Of a stretch of 18,110 nt of DNA, positions 6,727-13,749 are shown piece after piece. The translations under genes were made by a program, and so were the position numbers. The DNA lies in assembly GCA_963627465.1 (NCBI GenBank), contig CAVGBO010000043.1:1-18110 (forward strand), given 5' to 3'. The first letter of the stretch is position 1. Each line of letters opens with the position of its first letter. The notes under the pieces were generated by a model. That model was given only the letters and a program-made list of their open reading frames with translations. It was not told the DNA's origin and made no database searches. The DNA is from CAKUFA01 sp963627465 (GTDB lineage: Bacteria; Bacillota; Clostridia; Christensenellales; Aristaeellaceae).

Positions 6727-8596
6727 ATTGTTTGATGCCGTATTTCTTCATTCTCCTGTACAGGGTTGCCCGGCTGATGCCCAGCTGTGCCATCACCGCT
6801 TCCCGGTCGTAGTGATGCTGATGCAGTGCCATGCGAAGTTCTCTTTCCTCGTCGCTACTGACCACCAGCACCTGTTCCTTTTCCCCGGCTTTTTCCGGTT
6901 CATCCAGATGAAGCAGTGAGGATACAAAGTCCGCATCCATTCGGTTGGTCAATGTCAGCAGGAAGGCCTTCTTCAGGAAGATTTGAAGTTCCCGATGATT
7001 CCCCGGCCAGGAGTAGCCCAGCAGCAGCTTCATGGCCTCCGGGGTAAAGACGGCAGGCTTGCCGGTCTGAATCCGTGCCTCGGTAATGGCTTCATCAATC
7101 AAGCGGGGCAGATCCTCCGGACATTCCCGGATCGGAGGAAGGCGAAGGCAGTAGTCCTTCAGCCGAGCCAGCAGCACCGGGGAGAAAGTCCCCTGCTGCA
7201 CCCGCTGCTCCAGATCCTCATCCACCGAAGCGATAATCCGCACTGATGCCCAGGTAGGCTTGGACTGCTTGGGAGGATAGTACTGCTCATTCAGGATCAC
7301 ATTCAGCAGTTGATGCTGACTTTCCTGAGTCAGCAGCTCAATATGCTGGATGTACAAGGTTCCCTTATGGGCGTTATACATCAGGCCATTATTGGTCGCC
7401 CTGCCGAAGAGGAGCTCTGTCTGGCTCTCCAAGGGCATCACGCTCAGATCCGCCCGGATAAATTGCTTATCCCGCCGCAAGCTTTCATTGTGAATGGACT
7501 CTGCCAGCCGAAGCCGCTGGGTACCGGGCTCCCCAATGATCAGAATGGGCAAATCAAAGGGCGCGTACCGGCTTGCAGCCTCCAGTGTCTGCCGCACCTT
7601 AGGGGATTTGGCCTGATACTTGCTGAATTGTCCCTTGGCCTGATCCCCCTGCTGCACATGTTCCTGCCGGATGGTCTCCTGCATGGTATCCACCGTGCCG
7701 AAGGCGTACAGGGTCAGGATATAGCCGAAGTTCTGCCCCTGCACGTCAATGCAGGCAATATTCATCAGATACCGTTCATTGCGGATGAGCACCACGCTGG
7801 CATACAGGTTTTCCTGCTGGGTCATGGTCTTCGTCACCATGTCGGAGAGCTTCATATCCGGCAGCTCGGTAAACTTTTTGCCGATGAGCTGCTCCTGAGG
7901 ACAGTGGAACACGTTTTCCGCCACGGTGTTCACAATTTCGATGCGTCCCCTGGCGTCCAGCTTCAAGATCGCATCGAAGGAATAATTCAACAAGGAAGTA
8001 AACTCCACCGTCCGCCGCTGCTCCACCCGAATGGCATCCATGGCCAGCAAGGCACGGCGGAGAGCGTCCCGGAGGCAATCCACAGATTCATCCACGAATA
8101 CAGTGGGAATCCCCTTTGCAGCGGCGTACTCACAGGCATTCTCGCTGCCGATGATGACCTCTGCCCCGTTCCGGATGGCGTTCTCCGTCACGGGGGCCAC
8201 CATTTCCGAATTGCCGGCATAGTGGATATGAATATCCGCCTGTGCCAGCTCCCCAATGTTCTCCACATCGGAATACATGTGATGGAAGCCAATGAAGGCA
8301 ATCTTCGGGTGGGGATGATGCACCAGATCGCAGGCACGCTTCACGAAACCTGCCATTTCCTGCCCGGAGAAGATGATCTCCGACACTGGGAATTCCACGT
8401 TCCGCTTCAGCAATTGCGCCTGGTTGCCCCGAGCCACCACAATGCCCGTGCAGCCTTCCATGCTCTTGGTCACAGCCTCCACAACTTTCTTGGAGGTGGT
8501 CTGGATCACTTCCACATCCGGCAGGGCGGCCTTGGTCAGGCGCACGGCGGCATCGTACACAATGGCATTAGGGGTAACCATCAGCAGTTTAATCAT
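6725..8596 (-). CDS. PrpR-like regulator with PAS, degenerate AAA+ and Fis HTH
   Basis: This 623-aa protein has the layout of a PrpR-type sigma-54 enhancer-binding protein. Residues 1-190 form a PrpR N-terminal sensor-like region, 195-300 a PAS-like domain, 330-565 an AAA+ domain, and 582-621 a Fis-type helix-turn-helix (EAVMAQLGISRATLYRRMKKYG). The AAA+ core is clearly homologous: it keeps SWPGNHREL (529-537) and PPIRECPEDLPRL (487-499). The working residues have decayed. The P-loop position reads GEPGTQRL (355-362) without lysine, GAFTGA is replaced by ATNNGL near 400-405, and Walker B reads GTLYIQHIE (412-420) without the acidic pair. It should therefore bind DNA and a small ligand but not remodel sigma-54 polymerase. 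The ATG at 8596 has AGGAGA upstream, and a sigma-A promoter drives it. The target is unknown; the convergent peptidase or the upstream solute-binding gene are candidates. Confidence 0.85.
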   Translation of the reverse strand: MIKLLMVTPNAIVYDAAVRLTKAALPDVEVIQTTSKKVVEAVTKSMEGCTGIVVARGNQAQLLKRNVEFPVSEIIFSGQEMAGFVKRACDLVHHPHPKIAFIGFHHMYSDVENIGELAQADIHIHYAGNSEMVAPVTENAIRNGAEVIIGSENACEYAAAKGIPTVFVDESVDCLRDALRRALLAMDAIRVEQRRTVEFTSLLNYSFDAILKLDARGRIEIVNTVAENVFHCPQEQLIGKKFTELPDMKLSDMVTKTMTQQENLYASVVLIRNERYLMNIACIDVQGQNFGYILTLYAFGTVDTMQETIRQEHVQQGDQAKGQFSKYQAKSPKVRQTLEAASRYAPFDLPILIIGEPGTQRLRLAESIHNESLRRDKQFIRADLSVMPLESQTELLFGRATNNGLMYNAHKGTLYIQHIELLTQESQHQLLNVILNEQYYPPKQSKPTWASVRIIASVDEDLEQRVQQGTFSPVLLARLKDYCLRLPPIRECPEDLPRLIDEAITEARIQTGKPAVFTPEAMKLLLGYSWPGNHRELQIFLKKAFLLTLTNRMDADFVSSLLHLDEPEKAGEKEQVLVVSSDEERELRMALHQHHYDREAVMAQLGISRATLYRRMKKYGIKQ

Positions 8597-8625
8597 GTTG
8601 CTTCTCCTGCACGCTTAGTACCCCC

Positions 8626-8655
8626 ATTGTATCACCGCATGAGACAGCAGGTCAA
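8626..8655 (-). promoter_or_regulatory. Sigma-A promoter of the PrpR-like gene
   Basis: On the minus strand -35 TTGACC (8655-8650), an 18-bp spacer and -10 TACAAT (8631-8626) lie about 30 bases upstream of the ATG. Each hexamer is a 5/6 match. Confidence 0.7.
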
Positions 8656-8688
8656 CCTTTGCGACAAAGGAGGCGGGGAAATTTGCGT

Positions 8689-8717
8689 GAGGGCACTTTT
8701 GTGTCAAAAGTGTCCTC
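8689..8717. repeat. Inverted repeat upstream of the PrpR-like promoter
   Basis: GAGGGCACTTTTG (8689-8701) and CAAAAGTGTCCTC (8705-8717) form a 13-bp arm pair with one imperfect position and a 3-nt centre. It ends 34 bp upstream of the -35. No T-tract follows on either strand, so an operator or activator site, or the core of a dispersed repeat, is more likely than a terminator. Its central TTTTGTGTCA (8697-8706) recurs at 8778-8787. Confidence 0.6.
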
Positions 8718-8722
8718 CCGCA

Positions 8723-8860
8723 CCCACCCGAAAACCAGCTATAGTCATTAAAAGAACTTCTCATTGCAGCTGCCCGGTTTTGTGTCATATGCACAGACAT
8801 TTTTTGCACCATCGATGCGAGTCCGCTTACTTGCCACTTACTCCCACCCGAAAACCAACT
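8723..8860. repeat. Pair of 18-bp direct repeats in the intergenic region
   Basis: CCCACCCGAAAACCAGCT (8723-8740) recurs as CCCACCCGAAAACCAACT (8843-8860), a single difference, with starts 120 bp apart. The whole stretch 8597-8890 between the two minus-strand genes shows no convincing gene. It holds only these repeats, the inverted repeat, and the promoter. Confidence 0.65.
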
Positions 8861-8890
8861 GATGGCTATGCCAAAAAGTTTAGGCGCTGA

Positions 8891-10240
8891 TTACTCGTTT
8901 TCCAGTTCCAGCATTTGCGCCAAATGATCCAGTTCCTTCACGAATTGGTCCGTGGTAATCTCACCAAGAGCATACTGTTCTTCTAGGCGACGAACCCTTT
9001 GTCCATCCTCCGTATTCGGATCAAAGACGCTGGGACCTTGGAAATACAGTCGATCACCATACTGCTTGTAAATTGCGATATCCTCCGGGGATATATCATA
9101 CATGCCAGCCGGATCAGTCACTTTGGCATATTGCGTCTTCTTCGCTTCAAGGCGTTCATTCAAGGCAGCCCGCTCTTCTTCCGTTAGGTTATCACTGTTC
9201 AATTCTGTCTCTAAACCAGCAATTGTGTCCGCCAATGCTTCTGCCAAACGCTTTTGGTTTTCATTTTCCACAGGCTGTGCCTCAGGATAAAAGTATACCG
9301 CATCCCCATCGTTCATGTCCTGAAGCTTTTGTCCCAAATACTCCTTTGACAGCTCAATTTCCTGACTGCGGATGTTGATAAAGCCTGCAATGATGGTTGC
9401 CTTCAGTAGGATGGGCTGGTCTTCCGTCAGGCGAAGAGGAACATAGTAAAGCAAAGAATGCAAGGAAGAAGCATCCGTAAAAAGAGAGTAGGTTCCGTTT
9501 TGTGCCGGTTCGCTGGCGTAAAGGTCTTTACCGATGCTTTGGCACCGTTCAAGCAAAGCCTTAAACGCATCGGTATCAAAACGAAGAGGCTGTTTGCTGT
9601 AATTACTTTGCAGAATATGCTGATCCATCAGCAGCTGTACCAGATACAAGATGTAGCTGTCAGCTCCATATTGTCTTTCGTCGAAATAACCGCAAACGCG
9701 GATGTCATTCTCCGGTTTCTCTTGAATGCGGAGTACCCATCGTTCCAGAAAGTCCAAGTAGCTTGTGAAGGAGGTGGGCACATCCTCTGCCGTAAATCCT
9801 GCTGCAACCCACGCATCAGGGTCGTAAGCATAATAGGATATGCTGCATCCATAAGAAACGCCGTAAAGGACACCCTCGTAACTGAGCTGTTCCCGGAAAG
9901 GTGCATACATGCTTTCCATGGCGGATTGTATGCTTTCATTGTCCGTTACCGGTGCCAGATAGCCCTTTTCCATCAGTGAATAAATATCGAAGCTATCCGT
10001 CGACAACGTAAGGACGTCGTAGGGCATTTTACCGGTAATAAAATCATTCAAGATCTGCTTCGTGTTATAGTAGACCTTTTTATTTTTACGTACTTTTACG
10101 CCAGGATGTGTCTTAACAAAGGAAGTATACCCTGGTGAACGGGAGTTAAATCCGTAGAAACAAACACTGCGCTCACCGAAAGCATTTCCAACCAGCAAGC
10201 AGAATATCAGAACCAACAAGAATAGTCTCCTTAAACGCAT
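8891..10240 (-). CDS. Orphan secreted ABC-type solute-binding protein
   Basis: The 449-aa product has a clear Sec signal peptide at residues 1-22 (MRLRR, a hydrophobic core, then A-F-G before E23). There is no lipobox cysteine, which is unusual for a Gram-positive binding protein. The mature part resembles family-1 extracellular solute-binding proteins: PYDVLTLST near 73-81, a stretch reading EGVLYGVSYGCSISYYAYDPDAW near 122-144, and a charged C-terminal helix near 415-449. An apparently coiled, highly charged insert lies at about 326-373. No permease or ATPase gene is nearby, so the partner transporter or sensor must be encoded elsewhere, or the protein signals on its own. The ATG at 10240 has GGAGG just upstream. 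The gene is more AT-rich than its neighbours, hinting at acquisition or looser constraint. The ligand cannot be predicted. Confidence 0.78.
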   Translation of the reverse strand: MRLRRLFLLVLIFCLLVGNAFGERSVCFYGFNSRSPGYTSFVKTHPGVKVRKNKKVYYNTKQILNDFITGKMPYDVLTLSTDSFDIYSLMEKGYLAPVTDNESIQSAMESMYAPFREQLSYEGVLYGVSYGCSISYYAYDPDAWVAAGFTAEDVPTSFTSYLDFLERWVLRIQEKPENDIRVCGYFDERQYGADSYILYLVQLLMDQHILQSNYSKQPLRFDTDAFKALLERCQSIGKDLYASEPAQNGTYSLFTDASSLHSLLYYVPLRLTEDQPILLKATIIAGFINIRSQEIELSKEYLGQKLQDMNDGDAVYFYPEAQPVENENQKRLAEALADTIAGLETELNSDNLTEEERAALNERLEAKKTQYAKVTDPAGMYDISPEDIAIYKQYGDRLYFQGPSVFDPNTEDGQRVRRLEEQYALGEITTDQFVKELDHLAQMLELENE

Positions 10241-10608
10241 ACATACCTCCGATTGTTCTGTTCGTAATGAGAATGTTCATTTTGCTGATGCAGAGGTTTA
10301 TCGAGTGGTAAACTCATGCATGTTTTCAGCCTGTTCAGACTGACCCTTTTACCAACGGAATCACACCTTTCGATTACGCAGACATCATCTGGCCGTATCT
10401 TCCGACAAAGCATCCGGCACTTTGTTGCCTCCGCCTCACTGTCATCCCGAAAAAAGGCTTGTCCAACAATTTCCCTTCACTTTCTATAGTAAGTCAGAAC
10501 CCCAAAATGTTTATTGCCCAGAAAAATTTTTTTGCGTTTTTTCTACCATGATCGTCATTCGTTTAATGCATCATCAAGTGAACCGCCCGAGTCCCCATTT
10601 GCATGCAT
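10241..10608. other. Intergenic region upstream of the solute-binding gene
   Basis: This 368-base AT-rich stretch contains no supportable gene. It must carry the leader of the solute-binding gene on the minus strand, but I could not identify a convincing -35/-10 pair. A short inverted repeat AATGA-N6-TCATT (10266-10281) lies near the start codon. A homopolymeric A/T patch lies around 10520-10545. Confidence 0.5.
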
Positions 10609-10634
10609 AAAAAAAGAGCGTCTTTCGACGCTCC
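10609..10634 (-). terminator. Terminator of the rplI-to-plsY cluster
   Basis: On the minus strand GAGCGTC pairs perfectly with GACGCTC (10633-10627 with 10622-10616) around a GAAA tetraloop. Seven T residues (10615-10609) follow. It begins about 6 bases past the plsY stop. Confidence 0.92.
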
Positions 10635-10639
10635 TTGGT

Positions 10640-11254
10640 TTATTCGTTGGCACTTTGCCTAGCTTCTTCCGTTTGAGGGGTACGCTCCTTGGGTGGGCGG
10701 TGGCGGATCATGAGAATCCCGGCCACACCGCAGGCCATCAGATGAATGGGAATCACCGGGTACATGAGGAAGCTGCCCACCGACATGGCGGAACTGGTCA
10801 CCACCATGAGCATGCTGTGATTGTGAATCAAGGGCAGGCACACCAGAATGATCACCGCCCACAGAGGTGCCAGCAGAATCTCCGGCATCAGGCCGATAAG
10901 CACTCCAAAGCTCGTGGCAATGGCCTTGCCGCCCCGACCGTTGAACAGCACCGGCCAACCGTGCCCTGCCACAGGGGCAAGCACCACCGGCACCATGTAC
11001 CACAGGGGCAGCTTTGCCACATGCATGGCCAGGTAAACAGGCACGGCACCCTTCAAGATGTCCAGCACGGCGCAGGCAATGCCCATGGGCAAACCACAGG
11101 CCACCGTGGCGTTGGCAGAGCCCGGGTTCCGGTCTGCACCATAGTCCCGCACATCCACCCCTCGAATCCACTTGGGCAGCCAGTAGGCGTACATGATGTT
11201 TCCCGACAAATAGCCGCCTACCGTGTACACCAGGCACAGGAACAAATCATGCAT
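10640..11254 (-). CDS. plsY: PlsY-like glycerol-3-phosphate acyltransferase
   Basis: This is a 204-aa multi-pass membrane protein of the PlsY family, which uses acyl-phosphate to acylate glycerol-3-phosphate at position 1, the first step of phospholipid synthesis. Visible motifs are GGYLSGN (13-19) on the first helix, DRNPGSANAT (41-50) at the usual GSGNxGxTN position, LKG near 67-69, and GHGWPVLFNGRGGKAIAT (97-114) at the usual GHxxPVFLxFRGGKGVAT position. Two family positions differ: GGKG is GGKA, and the phosphate-binding loop is altered. It may therefore be a divergent paralogue rather than the housekeeping enzyme. It starts 6 bases after the glycosyltransferase stop with an AAGGGGTGA-like site. 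It is the last gene before the terminator. Confidence 0.85.
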   Translation of the reverse strand: MHDLFLCLVYTVGGYLSGNIMYAYWLPKWIRGVDVRDYGADRNPGSANATVACGLPMGIACAVLDILKGAVPVYLAMHVAKLPLWYMVPVVLAPVAGHGWPVLFNGRGGKAIATSFGVLIGLMPEILLAPLWAVIILVCLPLIHNHSMLMVVTSSAMSVGSFLMYPVIPIHLMACGVAGILMIRHRPPKERTPQTEEARQSANE

Positions 11255-11260
11255 GCAATG

Positions 11261-12397
11261 TCACCCCTTGGGGGCTTTCTCCCATTCTTCCGTCTTCTGA
11301 ATCAGGCAGGCGGCAATCTTTCGAGCACAGTCCGGGTCAATCTCCCGGTGCTGGGCAGCCACCATGGCATCTCTTGCGGTGCTATTGTTCAGCAGCATCC
11401 GGGTCAATTCCGTAATATCCCCGTTGTTGTGGGCATAGGCCGCCATGCCCCGGGCAGCAAAGAAGTCCGCATTAGCAGTTTCGCAGCCGCTGATGGGATT
11501 CACCACCAGCATGGGCACGCCGATGGTCATGGTCTCCGTGGATGTTAATCCACCGGACTTGGTAGCCACCAAATCCGCCGCCGCCAGCAGAGGATACAGG
11601 GGCGTTACCTTGCCCAGCACGGTGACACGTTCATCTCCCCGACACCTAGCTTCGCATTCTGCCCGAACTTCCTCATTGGTGCCGCAGACCACCAGCAACC
11701 GATCCGCCTGCTCCATACCAGCAAGCACGGCGGTTAGGGTTTCCGGCAGACTTCCTGCCCCCATGGAGCCTCCTGCCAGAAGCACATACTTCCTATCAGG
11801 ATCCAGCCCGGCATCTTCCTTAGCCTGCCGCTTATCCGTGCAGGGGCGGCACTTCAGGCTCACCGGAATGCCCAGGGGCACCATGGTTTCCTTGGGGATA
11901 TGCTTATCAATGCATTCCTGCATCACCCCGGGATGGCTGACAATCAGCACATCCGCCTGAATGTCTTCCATGAAGGGGCTCAGGGTGTAATCCGTCATAA
12001 TCATGGCCAGCAGACCCCGAAATGCGCCCCGGCGTTTCAGGTGGGTCATGCTTTGCCCGCCGAACATATGGGTGCAGACCACCAGATCCGCCCCGTAGTC
12101 TGCCAGCTCTTTGGCCATTTTCCGGGTGTAGGTACTGTTAACCAGATAGACGGGGGATTTCCACTTGGGCGTGCTGAGCATGGCACCCAGCCGGTACACC
12201 TTCCCGAATCCCTCCGGGGAACGCTGCACTGCCCGGACATACGCCTTGGATACCGCCCGGCTGAACCATTCGCCACCGAAGGCAACGCAATCCATGACCT
12301 TGCAGGTTACGCCGGCTTCCGTCAGGGCTTCCTCCATGGCATGAGCGGCAGCGTCATGTCCGCCGCCGGTGTGGGTGGAAAGAATCACAGCCTTCAT
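11261..12397 (-). CDS. UgtP/MGDG-synthase-like glycosyltransferase (GT28)
   Basis: The 378-aa product matches the processive diacylglycerol glycosyltransferase family. The N-terminal MGDG-synthase half begins with MKAVILSTHTGGGHDAAAHA (GGGH at 11-14, lipid-acceptor side). The C-terminal GT28 half has GGSMGAG (209-215) and SGGLTSTE (281-288) for UDP-sugar binding, followed by NPISGCETANADF near 300-312. Such enzymes transfer glucose or galactose from UDP-sugars to diacylglycerol at the cytoplasmic face of the membrane, giving membrane glycolipids and sometimes lipoteichoic acid anchors. The ATG overlaps the TGA of the preceding gene as ATGA, suggesting translational coupling. A PlsY-like acyltransferase follows, so acceptor lipid synthesis and glycosylation are encoded together. 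The sugar and the number of sugars added are not predictable here. Confidence 0.88.
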   Translation of the reverse strand: MKAVILSTHTGGGHDAAAHAMEEALTEAGVTCKVMDCVAFGGEWFSRAVSKAYVRAVQRSPEGFGKVYRLGAMLSTPKWKSPVYLVNSTYTRKMAKELADYGADLVVCTHMFGGQSMTHLKRRGAFRGLLAMIMTDYTLSPFMEDIQADVLIVSHPGVMQECIDKHIPKETMVPLGIPVSLKCRPCTDKRQAKEDAGLDPDRKYVLLAGGSMGAGSLPETLTAVLAGMEQADRLLVVCGTNEEVRAECEARCRGDERVTVLGKVTPLYPLLAAADLVATKSGGLTSTETMTIGVPMLVVNPISGCETANADFFAARGMAAYAHNNGDITELTRMLLNNSTARDAMVAAQHREIDPDCARKIAACLIQKTEEWEKAPKG

Positions 12398-12852
12398 GGT
12401 GCTTTGCCCCCTTCCGCCAGGTGTTCATCAATGATTTCGCAGGCTATGCGGATAATGTTGGCACAGGGACGGGAGGCGTAATATTCCTTCGTCCGGGGAT
12501 CCGGCACGGGAGGTTCCGCCCCTTCCGGCTTGCCCAGTAATTTGGCACAGTTCACCGTGCCCAGCCGGGCTACAAAGTCGCCGTACAGCCGCTGCACCCT
12601 TGTATACAGCCGTACCCGGTTTTCCGGGGCTTCGCTCGCCCCCTCTTCCATGGCGCACACCAGCATTACAGCGGCGGAATACGTCCCGCAGTCCCGGCGC
12701 AGCCTGCCCATGCCGCCGCCGAACCCGGCAGCAAGGCGCAATGCCTGCTCCCGGGTCAGGTTCATCACATCCGCATAGGCGGCAAGCACGGACTGGGCAC
12801 AGTTGCACCCATCAGCGAAGTTTTGCAGGGCGGTTTTGCTTCTCTCCGTCAT
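12394..12852 (-). CDS. C_GCAxxG_C_C family cysteine-rich protein
   Basis: This 152-aa protein fits the C_GCAxxG_C_C family, thought to be redox- or metal-active because of conserved cysteines; no reaction is established. Visible features are GCNCAQSVL (15-23), AAGFGGGMGRLRRDCG (41-56), and NCAKLLG (101-107). Cysteines fall at 16, 18, 55, 66, 102, 130 and 138. Two adjacent starts exist: GTG at 12855, giving a 4-base overlap with the lipoprotein gene, and ATG at 12852, sharing one base with its TGA. I chose the ATG. No good ribosome binding site is visible, so initiation probably depends on ribosomes finishing the lipoprotein. Members often occur beside transporters or membrane enzymes, and here it sits between a lipoprotein and a glycolipid synthase. 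Confidence 0.85.
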   Translation of the reverse strand: MTERSKTALQNFADGCNCAQSVLAAYADVMNLTREQALRLAAGFGGGMGRLRRDCGTYSAAVMLVCAMEEGASEAPENRVRLYTRVQRLYGDFVARLGTVNCAKLLGKPEGAEPPVPDPRTKEYYASRPCANIIRIACEIIDEHLAEGGKAP

Positions 12853-13718
12853 CACTGGGTAATCTTAATGGTGGAGCGCATCTTGCTGTACACGTTATCC
12901 ACATAGGTGTCCCGATAGCCCCGGGGATAGGTAATGTGCACGGTATACAGCACTTTGTTCAGGCAGGTGGCATGCACACGACCGGCTACCTTCGTACCAT
13001 CGCTGAGGGTGCCGGTGTAGTTGGCATACACGCCGGCCTTATCCAGCAGGGTACGGGAAGCGGTGTTGGACGGGCTGAAGGAGGAGAAATCCATGGAGGA
13101 TTTCACGTTGCTCAGCATGTTCTTCACTTCGCTGGTCAGCTGACTGGAAGAATAGTCGCTGGTGACGGAAGCAATGTGAATGGTCATGCTGGCCTGATAG
13201 TCCGCATTGGAACTGGTATTGGTAATAATGAAGGTATCGCTGCTGGTGTCGTCCACCGTCCAGCCCACAGGACCGTCAAAGCTCAGGTGGAGCTTGGTGG
13301 CATCGTAGGTGGTGTACTCAAAGCTCAAGGCAGGCAGAGGCGTGGCCGTCGGCTTGTCGATGGGGTCAATGACCACGGGAGTCGCACCTGCATACTCGCT
13401 GCGAATGGTGGGCACAGGGGTTTCTTCATCCGTGTCCGTCAGGGGGATTTCCACCACGCCGTCCTCTCCCACGCCGGAATCTTCCTCGCTGCTGGGATCA
13501 TAGTCGCCGGCATCGTAGTCCGTTTCATCCGTGTCGTCCACCGTCAGGCTAACGGGGGTGTTCGTAGGAGCCTCCGTAGCCTGATTGCCGTACAAATTCT
13601 GGGAAGTGTTAGCGGTGGTAATGACCGAATAGGGGCTGTTGGAAGTATTCGAACTTCCGCAGGCGCTCAACGCCAGCACGCACACGCACATCAGTGCAAA
13701 CAGACGGAACTTTTTCAT
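12852..13718 (-). CDS. Lipoprotein with acidic linker and PsbP-like C-terminal domain
   Basis: The 288-aa product starts at ATG 13718, which has GGAGGG about 7 nt upstream. An upstream extension of the frame to 13832 would run into the nuclease gene. The N-terminus MKKFRLFALMCVCVLALSAC is a lipoprotein signal with lipobox L-S-A-C and lipidated Cys20. Residues 21 to about 125 form a low-complexity linker rich in Thr, Asp, Glu and Pro, likely spanning the cell wall. Residues 130-288 form a compact domain (LSFDGPVGWTVDD... to the end) that resembles a PsbP/Mog1-like sandwich in pattern; this fold call is an inference. The 3' end overlaps the next gene. The function is unknown; a surface-exposed binding or envelope-stress role is possible. 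Confidence 0.8.
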   Translation of the reverse strand: MKKFRLFALMCVCVLALSACGSSNTSNSPYSVITTANTSQNLYGNQATEAPTNTPVSLTVDDTDETDYDAGDYDPSSEEDSGVGEDGVVEIPLTDTDEETPVPTIRSEYAGATPVVIDPIDKPTATPLPALSFEYTTYDATKLHLSFDGPVGWTVDDTSSDTFIITNTSSNADYQASMTIHIASVTSDYSSSQLTSEVKNMLSNVKSSMDFSSFSPSNTASRTLLDKAGVYANYTGTLSDGTKVAGRVHATCLNKVLYTVHITYPRGYRDTYVDNVYSKMRSTIKITQ

Positions 13719-13749
13719 CCTGTTTCCCTCCATTTCGTGAAAACGATTG

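Noticed and set aside
8689..8717. Inverted repeat as a terminator for the solute-binding gene
   Set aside because: No T-run follows on the minus strand, and it lies about 170 bases past the stop, close to the next promoter.
8615..8812. 65-codon minus-strand frame in the intergenic repeat region
   Set aside because: It spans the promoter of the PrpR-like gene and the inverted repeat, and has no ribosome binding site; it is best explained as repeat sequence.
7310..8890. 526-codon plus-strand frame antisense to the PrpR-like gene
   Set aside because: It is a shadow frame created by GC-rich codon use: the product is Gly/His/Gln-rich without recognisable domains, has no ribosome binding site, and the opposite strand encodes a clear protein.
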